Of a stretch of DNA of 64,000 bases, positions 46,649 through 54,011 are shown piece after piece; position 1 is the first letter of the stretch; each line of letters starts with the position of its first letter. This stretch comes from Myxococcales bacterium (GTDB taxonomy: Bacteria; Myxococcota_A; Polyangia; Haliangiales; Haliangiaceae). Both the position numbers and the translations under genes were made by a program. Below the pieces are notes generated by a model. That model saw only the letters and a program-made list of their open reading frames with translations, was not told the DNA's origin and searched no databases. Location of the stretch: positions 1-64,000 of the forward strand of contig CANKMW010000041.1 in the NCBI GenBank assembly GCA_947483555.1, given 5' to 3'.

Positions 46649-47226
46649 GGTCGCGGGTGCGACAGGAACCAGCCCCAGCAGTAGACCCGGGTCCGAGCCT
46701 TGCCATGGATCCGGCGGGCGGCGCGCTGCCGGACTGCCGGGTCGCGCGCGCGGAGCTCGCGCATCAGGCGCGCCTCGTCGCTGGCCATCGCCGGCGCGGG
46801 CGCCATCTTCGCCAGCGCCGCCTGCGCCTGCGGGTCGGCGGCGAGTACGTATCCCTGTGCGAGCAGCGGGGCGACCTGCTCGAACGGCGCCAACTCGCGC
46901 GCCCGCCGCGCTCGTGGTGGCCGCTGGCCGGTCGCCTCATGGAGCAAGGCCGCGACTGCGGCGAGCGCCTCGAGATCGTCGCCGCGCGCGCAGAACATGC
47001 TCGCCTCGCTGTCGAAGCGGACCCGGCGGAGCAGGCCTGGGTCCGCGGCCCGCGCGAGCTTCCGGGCCAACTTCTCCACGAAGTAGCCGCCGGCGTCGCG
47101 ACCGCCGGCCAGGTGCTCGAAGCGATCGAGCTCCGAGCAGATGATCGATCGTTGACTTCCTCCCGGGTCGGCCTGGACCAGTGTGCAGGGCCAGAAGGAT
47201 CGCGCCGCGCTTCGCCGGGTGGACAC
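46645..47226 (-). CDS. Imm51-like immunity protein
   Basis: 193 aa. GGYFVEKLARKLARAADPGLLRRVRFDSEASMFCARGDDLEALAAVAALL matches the Imm51 pattern (GY..E.LA ... FD.EA.MFC ... D..AL..LA.LL). The C-terminal half is helical and Arg/Ala-rich. GTG 47226 is chosen because TACCAT on the minus strand ends 7 nt upstream. Imm51 proteins protect against polymorphic toxins of contact-dependent systems. No toxin gene is adjacent, so this would be an orphan immunity gene. Confidence 0.55.
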   Translation of the reverse strand: MSTRRSAARSFWPCTLVQADPGGSQRSIICSELDRFEHLAGGRDAGGYFVEKLARKLARAADPGLLRRVRFDSEASMFCARGDDLEALAAVAALLHEATGQRPPRARRARELAPFEQVAPLLAQGYVLAADPQAQAALAKMAPAPAMASDEARLMRELRARDPAVRQRAARRIHGKARTRVYCWGWFLSHPRP

Positions 47227-47376
47227 CGCGGTGATGGTATCGGATGAGCGCTCGCGCCGTCTCCGCACACCACGATCGACCTTTCGCGCGCCGCCGCCCG
47301 CTCGCCGTCGGATGACTACTCGCAGGCCTGGCCGCAGCAGGTGATGACGCGGATCTGAGGGCGGCTGCGCCAGGAG

Positions 47377-48159
47377 CTACTGCGCGTCGCGCAGGTACTC
47401 GCAGCGCGGTGCCTCGACCTGGGGGGTGATCCAGTTGACGCCCCACAGTTCTTGCAGCAGGAAGCGGAAGTTGCCGTAGGTGACCACGAAGAAGTCCAGC
47501 TTGCGAAGCTTGATGCCGCCGCCGGTATCGTCGGCACGCACGCATCCGTCGTGGACCGAACCGTCGGGAAGCAACACGCCGTCGAACTCGGGGATGTAGA
47601 GCGGTTCGCCGATCGCCACCAGGCGCGGATCGACGGCGACCGACTTGAACGGCACCAGCGGCCGGCGCGCCGCGCCGCGCCCGAACGGGTGCGTGTTCAC
47701 GTCGAGCTGTTCGTAGCAGGTCCCGGTCCCGTAGCGGCAGCTGCCGGCGTAGTTGAGGACCCGACCGTCGGTGAGCAGGCCCGAGCCCTCCATGCGCAGG
47801 TGCCAGACGTACTCGGTCGGGTAGGCGCCGAGGTACTGGCCGTCGCGGGTGTAGAGATCGACGGCGTCGGGATCGGCGTGCTCGATCTCGTCGGGCTCGT
47901 CGAAGTCCTCCTCACGCGCCAGCCAGTAGAAGCGCAGCGCCCATTCGAGATCCTTCACCAGCGGATAGCCGCAGCACACCTTGTTCTTGCCGCGCAGGGG
48001 CGCGCGCGGCTGCACCGCGAGGCCCTCGCGGCCCAGCTTGCTGGTATCGGCGGTGACCGACGCGGCACCCAGTGCCAGCGTCGCGAGCAGCGTCAACGTG
48101 ACGGCCGCGGAGATCGACGGCCGAGTCAGGGCTGGCGCGGAAACGACGCGATCGATCAC
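47377..48159 (-). CDS. Exported 3D-domain (MltA-like) protein
   Basis: 260 aa. N-terminal signal sequence (hydrophobic AAVTLTLLATLALGAASVTA), then at the C-terminal half the 3D fold: LDVNTHPFGRG, FKSVAVDPRLVAIGEPLYIPEFDG and DGCVRADDTGGGIKLRKLDFFV, with the conserved Asp residues. Such domains occur in MltA-type lytic transglycosylases and secreted cell-wall proteins. The extra Cys residues (VCCGYPL, GSCRYGTGTCYE) suggest disulfides. GTG start, leaderless -10 TACGAT 6 nt upstream overlapping that of the divergent gene. Confidence 0.75.
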   Translation of the reverse strand: MIDRVVSAPALTRPSISAAVTLTLLATLALGAASVTADTSKLGREGLAVQPRAPLRGKNKVCCGYPLVKDLEWALRFYWLAREEDFDEPDEIEHADPDAVDLYTRDGQYLGAYPTEYVWHLRMEGSGLLTDGRVLNYAGSCRYGTGTCYEQLDVNTHPFGRGAARRPLVPFKSVAVDPRLVAIGEPLYIPEFDGVLLPDGSVHDGCVRADDTGGGIKLRKLDFFVVTYGNFRFLLQELWGVNWITPQVEAPRCEYLRDAQ

Positions 48160-48165
48160 CCGCCG

Positions 48166-48175
48166 ATCGTACTAT
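48166..48175. promoter_or_regulatory. Overlapping divergent -10 hexamers
   Basis: ATCGTACTAT contains TACTAT on the plus strand (48170-48175), 7 nt before GTG 48183, and TACGAT on the minus strand (48166-48171), 6 nt before GTG 48159. The hexamers share 2 bp. The two start codons are separated by 23 bp. Confidence 0.6.
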
Positions 48176-48182
48176 CTCCGGC

Positions 48183-50279
48183 GTGTCCGAGCCGTTCGTG
48201 ATCGAGCTGTCGGTTGCCGCCACCGGAGCCGGTGGCAAGGCGGCGGGGCTGGCGCGCTTGATCGGCGCCGGGCTACCGGTGCCGGCCGGCTTCGCGATCA
48301 CCGGCGCGGCGTTCCGGGCCGTCACCGGCGCCGGGACAGCATCGCCCTTGCTCGACGAGCTGGGCTCGACCCTGGCCGGCTGGGCCCTGGCGGCCGGCGA
48401 GCAGCCGTTGCCGGCGGCGCTCGAGGCCGAGGTTTCTGGGCGCGCGCGCGCGCTCGGTGGGCCGCTGATCGTCCGATCGTCGATGTCGATCGAGGACGGC
48501 GCCACGCGCGCGGCGCCCGGCCTCGGGCGTTCGATCGCGGGCGTCGAGCCCGCCGACGTCTGGGCCGCGGTGCGCTGCGTGTGGGTGGCGAGCGTGACGC
48601 CGCTGGTGGCGCTGTACGCGCGCTCCAACCGCGACGAGACCGTCGCCGCACCCGGGGTCGTGGTGCAGCGCCAGGTCGCCGGCACCCGCATGACCGTGTT
48701 CACGCGTCCGCCGGGTCGGCCGCGTGCCGACGAGGTGTGGCTCGACGCCGGCGACGGTCCGCCGCGGCGTGCCGGGCGGGCCGAGCCCGACGCGGCGATC
48801 GCGCTGGCGCTGGCCGCCGAGGCCGCGATCGCGGCGCCGGCTGGCGCTGACATCGAGCTGGTCCGTGGCCACGATGGCTCGTGGTCGGTCGTGCAGGCCC
48901 GGCCGCTCCTCCACCCGCCACCGCGGCCGCCTCGCGTCGCCCCGCCGCCGTTCGTGCTGGCACCGCTGCGGTCACCGCCACGCGCGTGGCGCCGGGACGT
49001 CAGCCACAACCCCGATCCGCTGTCGACGGCGCAGGCCGGGCTGTGCGAGCTCGTCGAGCGCAGCGGTGCGGCGCCGTTCCATCTCGCGGTCGTGGCCGGC
49101 TTCCTCTATACCGCCGAGCGCAGCGGCGACAGCGCGCCGCCGCGACCAGGTTCGGCCGCCGAGCTCGAGGCTCGCTTCGCGGTTGCCGCGGCCGAGGTCG
49201 AACAGGTGCTGGCGAGCGCCGACGGCACGCTCACCGCTGCGTTGCCGGCCTACGTCGCGGCCTACCGGGTGATCGCGCTTGAGCTCGGCCCGATGATCGC
49301 CGCCGCCCGCACCGTGCTGGTCGATCGGCTGGTCGCCGACGGCGCGCCGCCGCGGGTCGCGGCTACCCGCGCGGCCGCGCTGGCTCCTCGCCGGCCGTCG
49401 TCGCTGGTCGCCGCCGTGGCCGCGACCGCACGCGGCGAGCTCGATCGCGCGGGCTTGATCGCGCTGGCGGGTGATCTGGCACCGGTGTGGGATGTGGCGT
49501 CGCCATCGTTCGCCGAGCATCCGGCGCGCTTCGATGACGCGATCGCGCTGGCCGGCGCTCGCCCGGCGCTGCCGCCGGAGCCGGCGCCGCCGCCGGAGCT
49601 GGCGGCCGAGGTCGCGCTCGCCCGCGCTGCCGCCGACGCCGCCGAGCGCGACGACTTGCTGTTCGCGCGCGCCCAGGCGGTGGTCCGCCGAGCACTGCTG
49701 GGCGCAGCGCACCGGCTCGGGCTCGTGGCCGACGATGTGTTCTGGTTGCCTCTCGACGAGGTGTCCGTCGCTGACCCGGCCGACGAGGCGTGGCGTTCGC
49801 GGGCTCCGGGCCGGGCCGCTGCAGCGCGCGCCGCCGCCGCCAGGTCCGCCGGGTGGGCGATGCCGATCACGCTCGATGACCAGCCCAACGATGGCTTCGG
49901 GGCCCGGCTCCGGTCTGACGCGAAGGCGCGTCAGACGGTGGGGCCGGCAGCCGGTCCCGGCCAGGTCTGGAACGGCGCTGGTGTCGGAGGGCGGGTCGCC
50001 GGTCCGGCTGCACGCTTCGACCACCTGGGCGACGCGGTGCGTGTGCGCCGCGGCGCCATCGTGGTCGTGCGCGCGGTGACTCCGGCGCTGGCACTGCTGG
50101 TCGAGGGCGCCGCGGCGATCGTCTGCGAACACGGATCGCTGCTCGACCATGGAGCGGCCATGGCCCGCGAGCTGGGCATCCCGTGTGTCGTCGGATGCGC
50201 GGGCGTGGTCGACAGCGTGATCGACGGCGAGTGGCTCGACGTCGATGGGGACGCCGGCCGCGTCGCGCGCCTGGACTAA
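48183..50279 (+). CDS. PEP/pyruvate-utilising-type phosphotransferase
   Basis: 698 aa. N-terminal ATP-grasp part typical of PPDK/PEP-synthase (KAAGLARLIGAGLPVPAGFAITGAAF; LIVRSSMSIEDG; VVQARPLL). A helical middle follows, and at the C-terminus the mobile phosphohistidine domain with His656 in GSLLDHGAAMARELGIPCVVG. The TIM-barrel PEP/pyruvate domain of PEP synthase is absent. The order ATP-grasp, unknown middle, swivelling His domain is that of rifampin-phosphotransferase-like enzymes. Substrate unknown. Leaderless start inferred from TACTAT. Its stop overlaps the convergent HU gene by 3 bp. Confidence 0.75.
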   Translation: MSEPFVIELSVAATGAGGKAAGLARLIGAGLPVPAGFAITGAAFRAVTGAGTASPLLDELGSTLAGWALAAGEQPLPAALEAEVSGRARALGGPLIVRSSMSIEDGATRAAPGLGRSIAGVEPADVWAAVRCVWVASVTPLVALYARSNRDETVAAPGVVVQRQVAGTRMTVFTRPPGRPRADEVWLDAGDGPPRRAGRAEPDAAIALALAAEAAIAAPAGADIELVRGHDGSWSVVQARPLLHPPPRPPRVAPPPFVLAPLRSPPRAWRRDVSHNPDPLSTAQAGLCELVERSGAAPFHLAVVAGFLYTAERSGDSAPPRPGSAAELEARFAVAAAEVEQVLASADGTLTAALPAYVAAYRVIALELGPMIAAARTVLVDRLVADGAPPRVAATRAAALAPRRPSSLVAAVAATARGELDRAGLIALAGDLAPVWDVASPSFAEHPARFDDAIALAGARPALPPEPAPPPELAAEVALARAAADAAERDDLLFARAQAVVRRALLGAAHRLGLVADDVFWLPLDEVSVADPADEAWRSRAPGRAAAARAAAARSAGWAMPITLDDQPNDGFGARLRSDAKARQTVGPAAGPGQVWNGAGVGGRVAGPAARFDHLGDAVRVRRGAIVVVRAVTPALALLVEGAAAIVCEHGSLLDHGAAMARELGIPCVVGCAGVVDSVIDGEWLDVDGDAGRVARLD

Positions 50280-50647
50280 TCGTCGTCTTCGTCGAGCTCG
50301 GGATCGTCCGCGACGTCGTCGTCGTGATCCGGACTGGTGTCGACCGGCAGCGGTGTGCCGGTGGCGGCGTTGACCCGCTCGCGCAAGTCCTTGCCGACCT
50401 TGAAGAACGGCAAGCGCTTCGGCGCCACGTGGACGGTCTCGCCGGTACGAGGGTTCCGGCCTTCGTAGGCCTTGTACTCGCGTACGGTGAAGCTGCCAAA
50501 CCCCCGGATCTCGATACCTTCGCCACGTTCGAGGGCCTTCACCATCGAATCGAAGACGCAGTTGACGATCGCCTCCGCTTTTCCGGCAGGAAGCTTGAGA
50601 CTCTCGGAGATCTTTTCGATGAGCTCGGACTTGGTCACAGCGGCCAC
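50276..50647 (-). CDS. HU/IHF-family DNA-binding protein with acidic tail
   Basis: 123 aa. TKSELIEKISESLKLPAGKAEAIV, then VFDSMVKALERGEGIEIRGFGSFTVREYKAYEGRNPRTG-type beta arm, is a standard HU/IHF subunit of about 95 residues. A C-terminal extension of about 25 residues is almost all acidic (DHDDDVADDPELDEDDD). GTG 50647 is preferred for the GGAG 11 nt upstream; GTG 50638 is possible. The acidic tail may tune DNA binding. Confidence 0.85.
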   Translation of the reverse strand: MAAVTKSELIEKISESLKLPAGKAEAIVNCVFDSMVKALERGEGIEIRGFGSFTVREYKAYEGRNPRTGETVHVAPKRLPFFKVGKDLRERVNAATGTPLPVDTSPDHDDDVADDPELDEDDD

Positions 50648-50749
50648 AGAGGTCGTAACTCCGCGTAATCCTGATTCCGAGGCTATCCGAGAGTCGATCA
50701 CGAGCGCAAGCCTAACGCCGCGAAACAAATGAATGACCGGACACGACGG

Positions 50750-51619
50750 TCAAGGCGCGATCGGGAGGTCACGAGCGCCATCCTTTTCAAACGCACGATA
50801 TCCTTCTGGAAACTGATACATCGCGCACGAGTGGCGCGCGTAGTAGTCGACGAGATCTCGCCACGCGGTGGCACCGCTTTCGATGTCGGAGCGGACGGTC
50901 TGTGAGGCCACGGTGCTGCACACCTCCATCGTCGCGGGCAACTCGGGGCGGTGTCCGCGTGCCAGCCGTGCATCGGCACCTACGGCCGCGGGCTGCAAGC
51001 GCGACACGTAGGCGCTGGAGAGCGGTGAGAGCGCGACGGTCTCGACCCGCTCGATTCCCAGCGACATGCCGGCGCGATAGGTGCACTCGCTACGCACCAC
51101 CGTCTTGCCGCGTCCGACGACGATCGCGTCGTGAGGAACGGTCAATCGCTGGTTGCATGCCGCGCCGCCCGGCCGCGGTTCGGTGACGACGTGGTAGGCG
51201 AGGTCGGTGTCGGTCAGGTTCTCGATCACCAGCATCATCGCCTTCTGCTTGGTGCCCTCTTCCGAGACCGCGGTGGCAGAGAGCCGGAGTCCGGCGGCCT
51301 CGATCGACCCTTCACCGGGCGCGATCACGCGGGCCTCCTCGTCGAGACGGAAGGTGAATTTTCGCGCCATGTCGGCGTCGGTCGGTGTAGGCACGCCGAG
51401 CGTCGTCGCGTCGCGTTCGATCCCGGCGCGCCAGCTGGCCTGGGTTGCCGACGACGTCTTCAGCACGTCCTGGGAGGTGCCTTGCATCAATGGCGCTTCT
51501 GGCTTGGCCGGGATCGCGACGTCAGCGCACATGCGCAGCGACGCGATCAACAGCGACAGCGCCGTGATGCCGCCGACCGTTCCCCACCGCAACGCAGGCG
51601 AGATCGCGGGCGAGCTCAT
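50750..51619 (-). CDS. Membrane-anchored periplasmic protein of unknown function
   Basis: 289 aa. One N-terminal membrane helix (about 12-33), then a soluble region with RFKF-type strands (KFTFRLDEEARVIAPGEGSIEAAGLRLSATAV; MMLVIENLTDTDLAYHVVTEP) that resembles an extracytoplasmic beta-sandwich, and Cys residues for disulfides. No known family. Divergent from the HEAT gene across about 205 nt. Confidence 0.6.
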   Translation of the reverse strand: MSSPAISPALRWGTVGGITALSLLIASLRMCADVAIPAKPEAPLMQGTSQDVLKTSSATQASWRAGIERDATTLGVPTPTDADMARKFTFRLDEEARVIAPGEGSIEAAGLRLSATAVSEEGTKQKAMMLVIENLTDTDLAYHVVTEPRPGGAACNQRLTVPHDAIVVGRGKTVVRSECTYRAGMSLGIERVETVALSPLSSAYVSRLQPAAVGADARLARGHRPELPATMEVCSTVASQTVRSDIESGATAWRDLVDYYARHSCAMYQFPEGYRAFEKDGARDLPIAP

Positions 51620-51786
51620 GTCCGCCCTGGATCACGAGCCGCGGGTCCATGTGCGCTCGGCTCCCACCAACGGTAACGATCGATCACGTACACGACGTTA
51701 CACGATAGCGACGGGAGCGCGCGCGTGGTTCGCATCGCAGTCAGCACGAGTCAGCACGCGTCAGCGCAGGTCGGTGCCGAAACAAA

Positions 51787-51815
51787 TTGACTCGTCGATC
51801 CACGGCACGTGTAAT
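51787..51815 (+). promoter_or_regulatory. Sigma70-type promoter of the exported HEAT-repeat gene
   Basis: TTGACT (51787-51792) and TGTAAT (51810-51815) are 17 nt apart, and the ATG at 51825 follows after 9 nt. One of the two clearest sigma70 consensus pairs found in the window. Confidence 0.6.
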
Positions 51816-51824
51816 CGATGCTTC

Positions 51825-52733
51825 ATGGCGCGCAGCTTCGTCCGACGAGCCATGGGGGTCACGCTGATCGCCACGCTGATCACCGTGGCCGGCGGGATCC
51901 GGGCGCCACGCGCAGCCGCCGACGAAGCGTCGCGGATCGCCGAGCTGTCGGCCACCATGGACGAGCGCAACTCCGAGCGGTCGCGCATCGCGGCGGTGAC
52001 CGCGCTGGCCCGCCTGGGCGCCAAGCCGACGCTCAAGCCGCTGGTCGCCGCCCTCGCCGACAAGAGCGCCACCGTGCGCGCGATCGCCGCCGCCGGTCTC
52101 GGCAAGCTCGGCCACCGTGCGTCGCTGCCAGCGCTGCGCAACGCCGCGGCGAGCGACCGCGACGAGCTGGTGCGCAAGCGTGCCACCGAGGCCGTGACCC
52201 AGGTCTGCGAGCTCAACGGCATCGCCCCGGCGGCGGCGCCAACCGTCGCCGGCAAGGCCGGGTTTGGCACCAGCCCGCGGGCGGTCGCGCCGCGGCCCGA
52301 GATCTACATGCTGGTCAAATCGGCGCGCGATGATTCGCCCGGCCACCACGACAAGAAGGCGCGCGCGTTCCACGCCGACGTGATGCGGGCGACGATGACC
52401 ACCGAGGCGGCCGGCACGTCCACCCTGACCAGCGTCGCGGTCGACGCGCGCAAGTTCGGGCTCGGCCTGCGCAACGTCGACGTCAGCCTGGTGTCGCTCG
52501 AGACCCGCCAGTCGGGTGGCTACGTCGAGATCGAGGCGCAGCTCCGGCTCGCCATCTCCGACGACCGCGGCAAGATGCTGTCGTTCCTGTCCGGTGGCGC
52601 CAAGGTGCAGGTGCCGCGGCGGACCTACGATGCCCGCTACCTGCCGCAGCTGCGCAAGGAAGCGCTCGAGAACGCGGTGCGCGGACTGTTCGTGAACCTC
52701 GTCGATCACCTGCGCCGGCCCGCTGGATCCTGA
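51825..52733 (+). CDS. Exported HEAT-repeat protein
   Basis: 302 aa. Signal peptide at 1-31 (GVTLIATLITVAGGIRAPRAAA), two to three HEAT/PBS-like repeats (SRIAAVTALARLGAKPTLKPLVAALADK; ATVRAIAAAGLGKLGHRASLPALRNAA) and a C-terminal beta-rich domain (VEIEAQLRLAISDDRGKMLSFLSGGAKVQVP) that looks like the extracytoplasmic domain seen in other myxobacterial HEAT proteins. ATG 51825 has a good upstream promoter. Role unknown. Confidence 0.7.
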   Translation: MARSFVRRAMGVTLIATLITVAGGIRAPRAAADEASRIAELSATMDERNSERSRIAAVTALARLGAKPTLKPLVAALADKSATVRAIAAAGLGKLGHRASLPALRNAAASDRDELVRKRATEAVTQVCELNGIAPAAAPTVAGKAGFGTSPRAVAPRPEIYMLVKSARDDSPGHHDKKARAFHADVMRATMTTEAAGTSTLTSVAVDARKFGLGLRNVDVSLVSLETRQSGGYVEIEAQLRLAISDDRGKMLSFLSGGAKVQVPRRTYDARYLPQLRKEALENAVRGLFVNLVDHLRRPAGS

Positions 52734-52769
52734 TCCGGCGGATCGCCGACCGGTTGGGCCCGCGGGCCG

Positions 52770-53975
52770 TCAGTTCGCGGCGGCCGCCGGTCCGTCGAGG
52801 GTGAACCCGCCGTCGTCGTCGCGCAGCGTGAGGGTGAACTTCCAAAGCGCCGACAGGCCGAGCACGCCGTCGATGCCGGGCGGCAAGCCGTCGGCGACCA
52901 CCAGCTCGGTCTCGGGTGCGCTGGCGCCGCCGATCGCCAGCGTCGCGGTCGCCGGCGCGCCGCTGCGGATCGCCCCGACCGCGATGGTCTCGATCGGGGG
53001 CCCCGGGCGCGGCGCGAGCTGGGCGAGCTGGGCGAACGCCGGCGACACCATCGTGGTGCCACAGCGGGTCTCGATCAGGAACGTGCCCTCGACACCCCCG
53101 ATCGACACCGTCACCTGAACGTTGTCGGCGTCGCCCGGCGGCGGCAGCCGCTGCTCGCCCTGGCCGCGGGTGCGCGCGCACTGCGAGGTCTGATCGAGCC
53201 CGCGGGCGCGAGCGATCAGGTCGCGATGGACGCTGCCGTGGTGGAAGCCGGCGTGGTAGTCGATCGCCGCCACCGCCTCGCACGGCCGGCCGGCGGGACC
53301 GGCGGTGTCGAGGATGCGCGACACCGCCGACTTGGAGAAACGGTCGCTGTCGCTGTTGGCGATCGATTGCCGGTAGTCGGCCAGCGCCCGCTCGGGCTCG
53401 TCGGTGCGGCTGCGGTCTTCGCCGCGCCACCACCAGTAGTCGCTGTCGTACGGATCGCGGGTGATGAGCGCGGTCTCGTGCTTGACCGCCTCGGCGTTGC
53501 GGCCGAGCTGGTGCAGGGCGTAGATCACGTTCGAGCGCAGCTTCGGGAAGTCATCGCACTTGGCGAAGTAGCCGGCGGCGTCATCGACGGCATCGGCGTA
53601 GCGGTGGAGCTCCATCAGCTCGAGCACCAGCTTGCGCGCCGACTCCTTGTCGCACGGCGCCAGGTCGCGGGTCTCGCGCAGGGTCTGGATGAACGGGTCC
53701 TTCTCCGCCGGTCCGGCGTCGGGCCGGGCCGTCGATCGCTCGCTGCCCTTGCCGACCACGATCAGCCCGAACACCGCCAGCCCGACCAGCAGCACGGCGA
53801 CCGCGCTGATCTTGGTCCAGACGATCAGCTTCTGGCGGCCGTAACGCTTCTGCGCGCACGGCGGGCACATGAAGCCATCGAGCGTGCCCTTGGTGCACTT
53901 GGTGCAGATCGGCTTCTTGCAGTCGTCACAGGTGCCGGTGGCCTCGACGGCCGCGTGCGCGAAGCAGAACGCCAT
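52770..53975 (-). CDS. Zinc-finger/TPR membrane protein with a degenerate retropepsin-like domain
   Basis: 401 aa. B-box-like zinc finger at 4-40 (CFAH..C-x2-C..C-x2-C..C-x2-C), membrane helix at 55-75, then TPR-like helices (EAVKHETALITRDPYDSDYWWWRGEDRSR; LADYRQSIANSDSD) and from about 285 a clan AA aspartic-protease-like domain. The expected FLVDTGAS motif reads FLIETRCG, with Glu302 in place of the catalytic Asp. The later GIDGVLGLSALWKFTLTL is normal for the family. Predicted inactive as a protease. Convergent with the HEAT gene. Confidence 0.65.
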   Translation of the reverse strand: MAFCFAHAAVEATGTCDDCKKPICTKCTKGTLDGFMCPPCAQKRYGRQKLIVWTKISAVAVLLVGLAVFGLIVVGKGSERSTARPDAGPAEKDPFIQTLRETRDLAPCDKESARKLVLELMELHRYADAVDDAAGYFAKCDDFPKLRSNVIYALHQLGRNAEAVKHETALITRDPYDSDYWWWRGEDRSRTDEPERALADYRQSIANSDSDRFSKSAVSRILDTAGPAGRPCEAVAAIDYHAGFHHGSVHRDLIARARGLDQTSQCARTRGQGEQRLPPPGDADNVQVTVSIGGVEGTFLIETRCGTTMVSPAFAQLAQLAPRPGPPIETIAVGAIRSGAPATATLAIGGASAPETELVVADGLPPGIDGVLGLSALWKFTLTLRDDDGGFTLDGPAAAAN

Positions 53976-54011
53976 GGCCGCCTATACCGCGGTTGGGGCC
54001 GCGGCAGGGCC

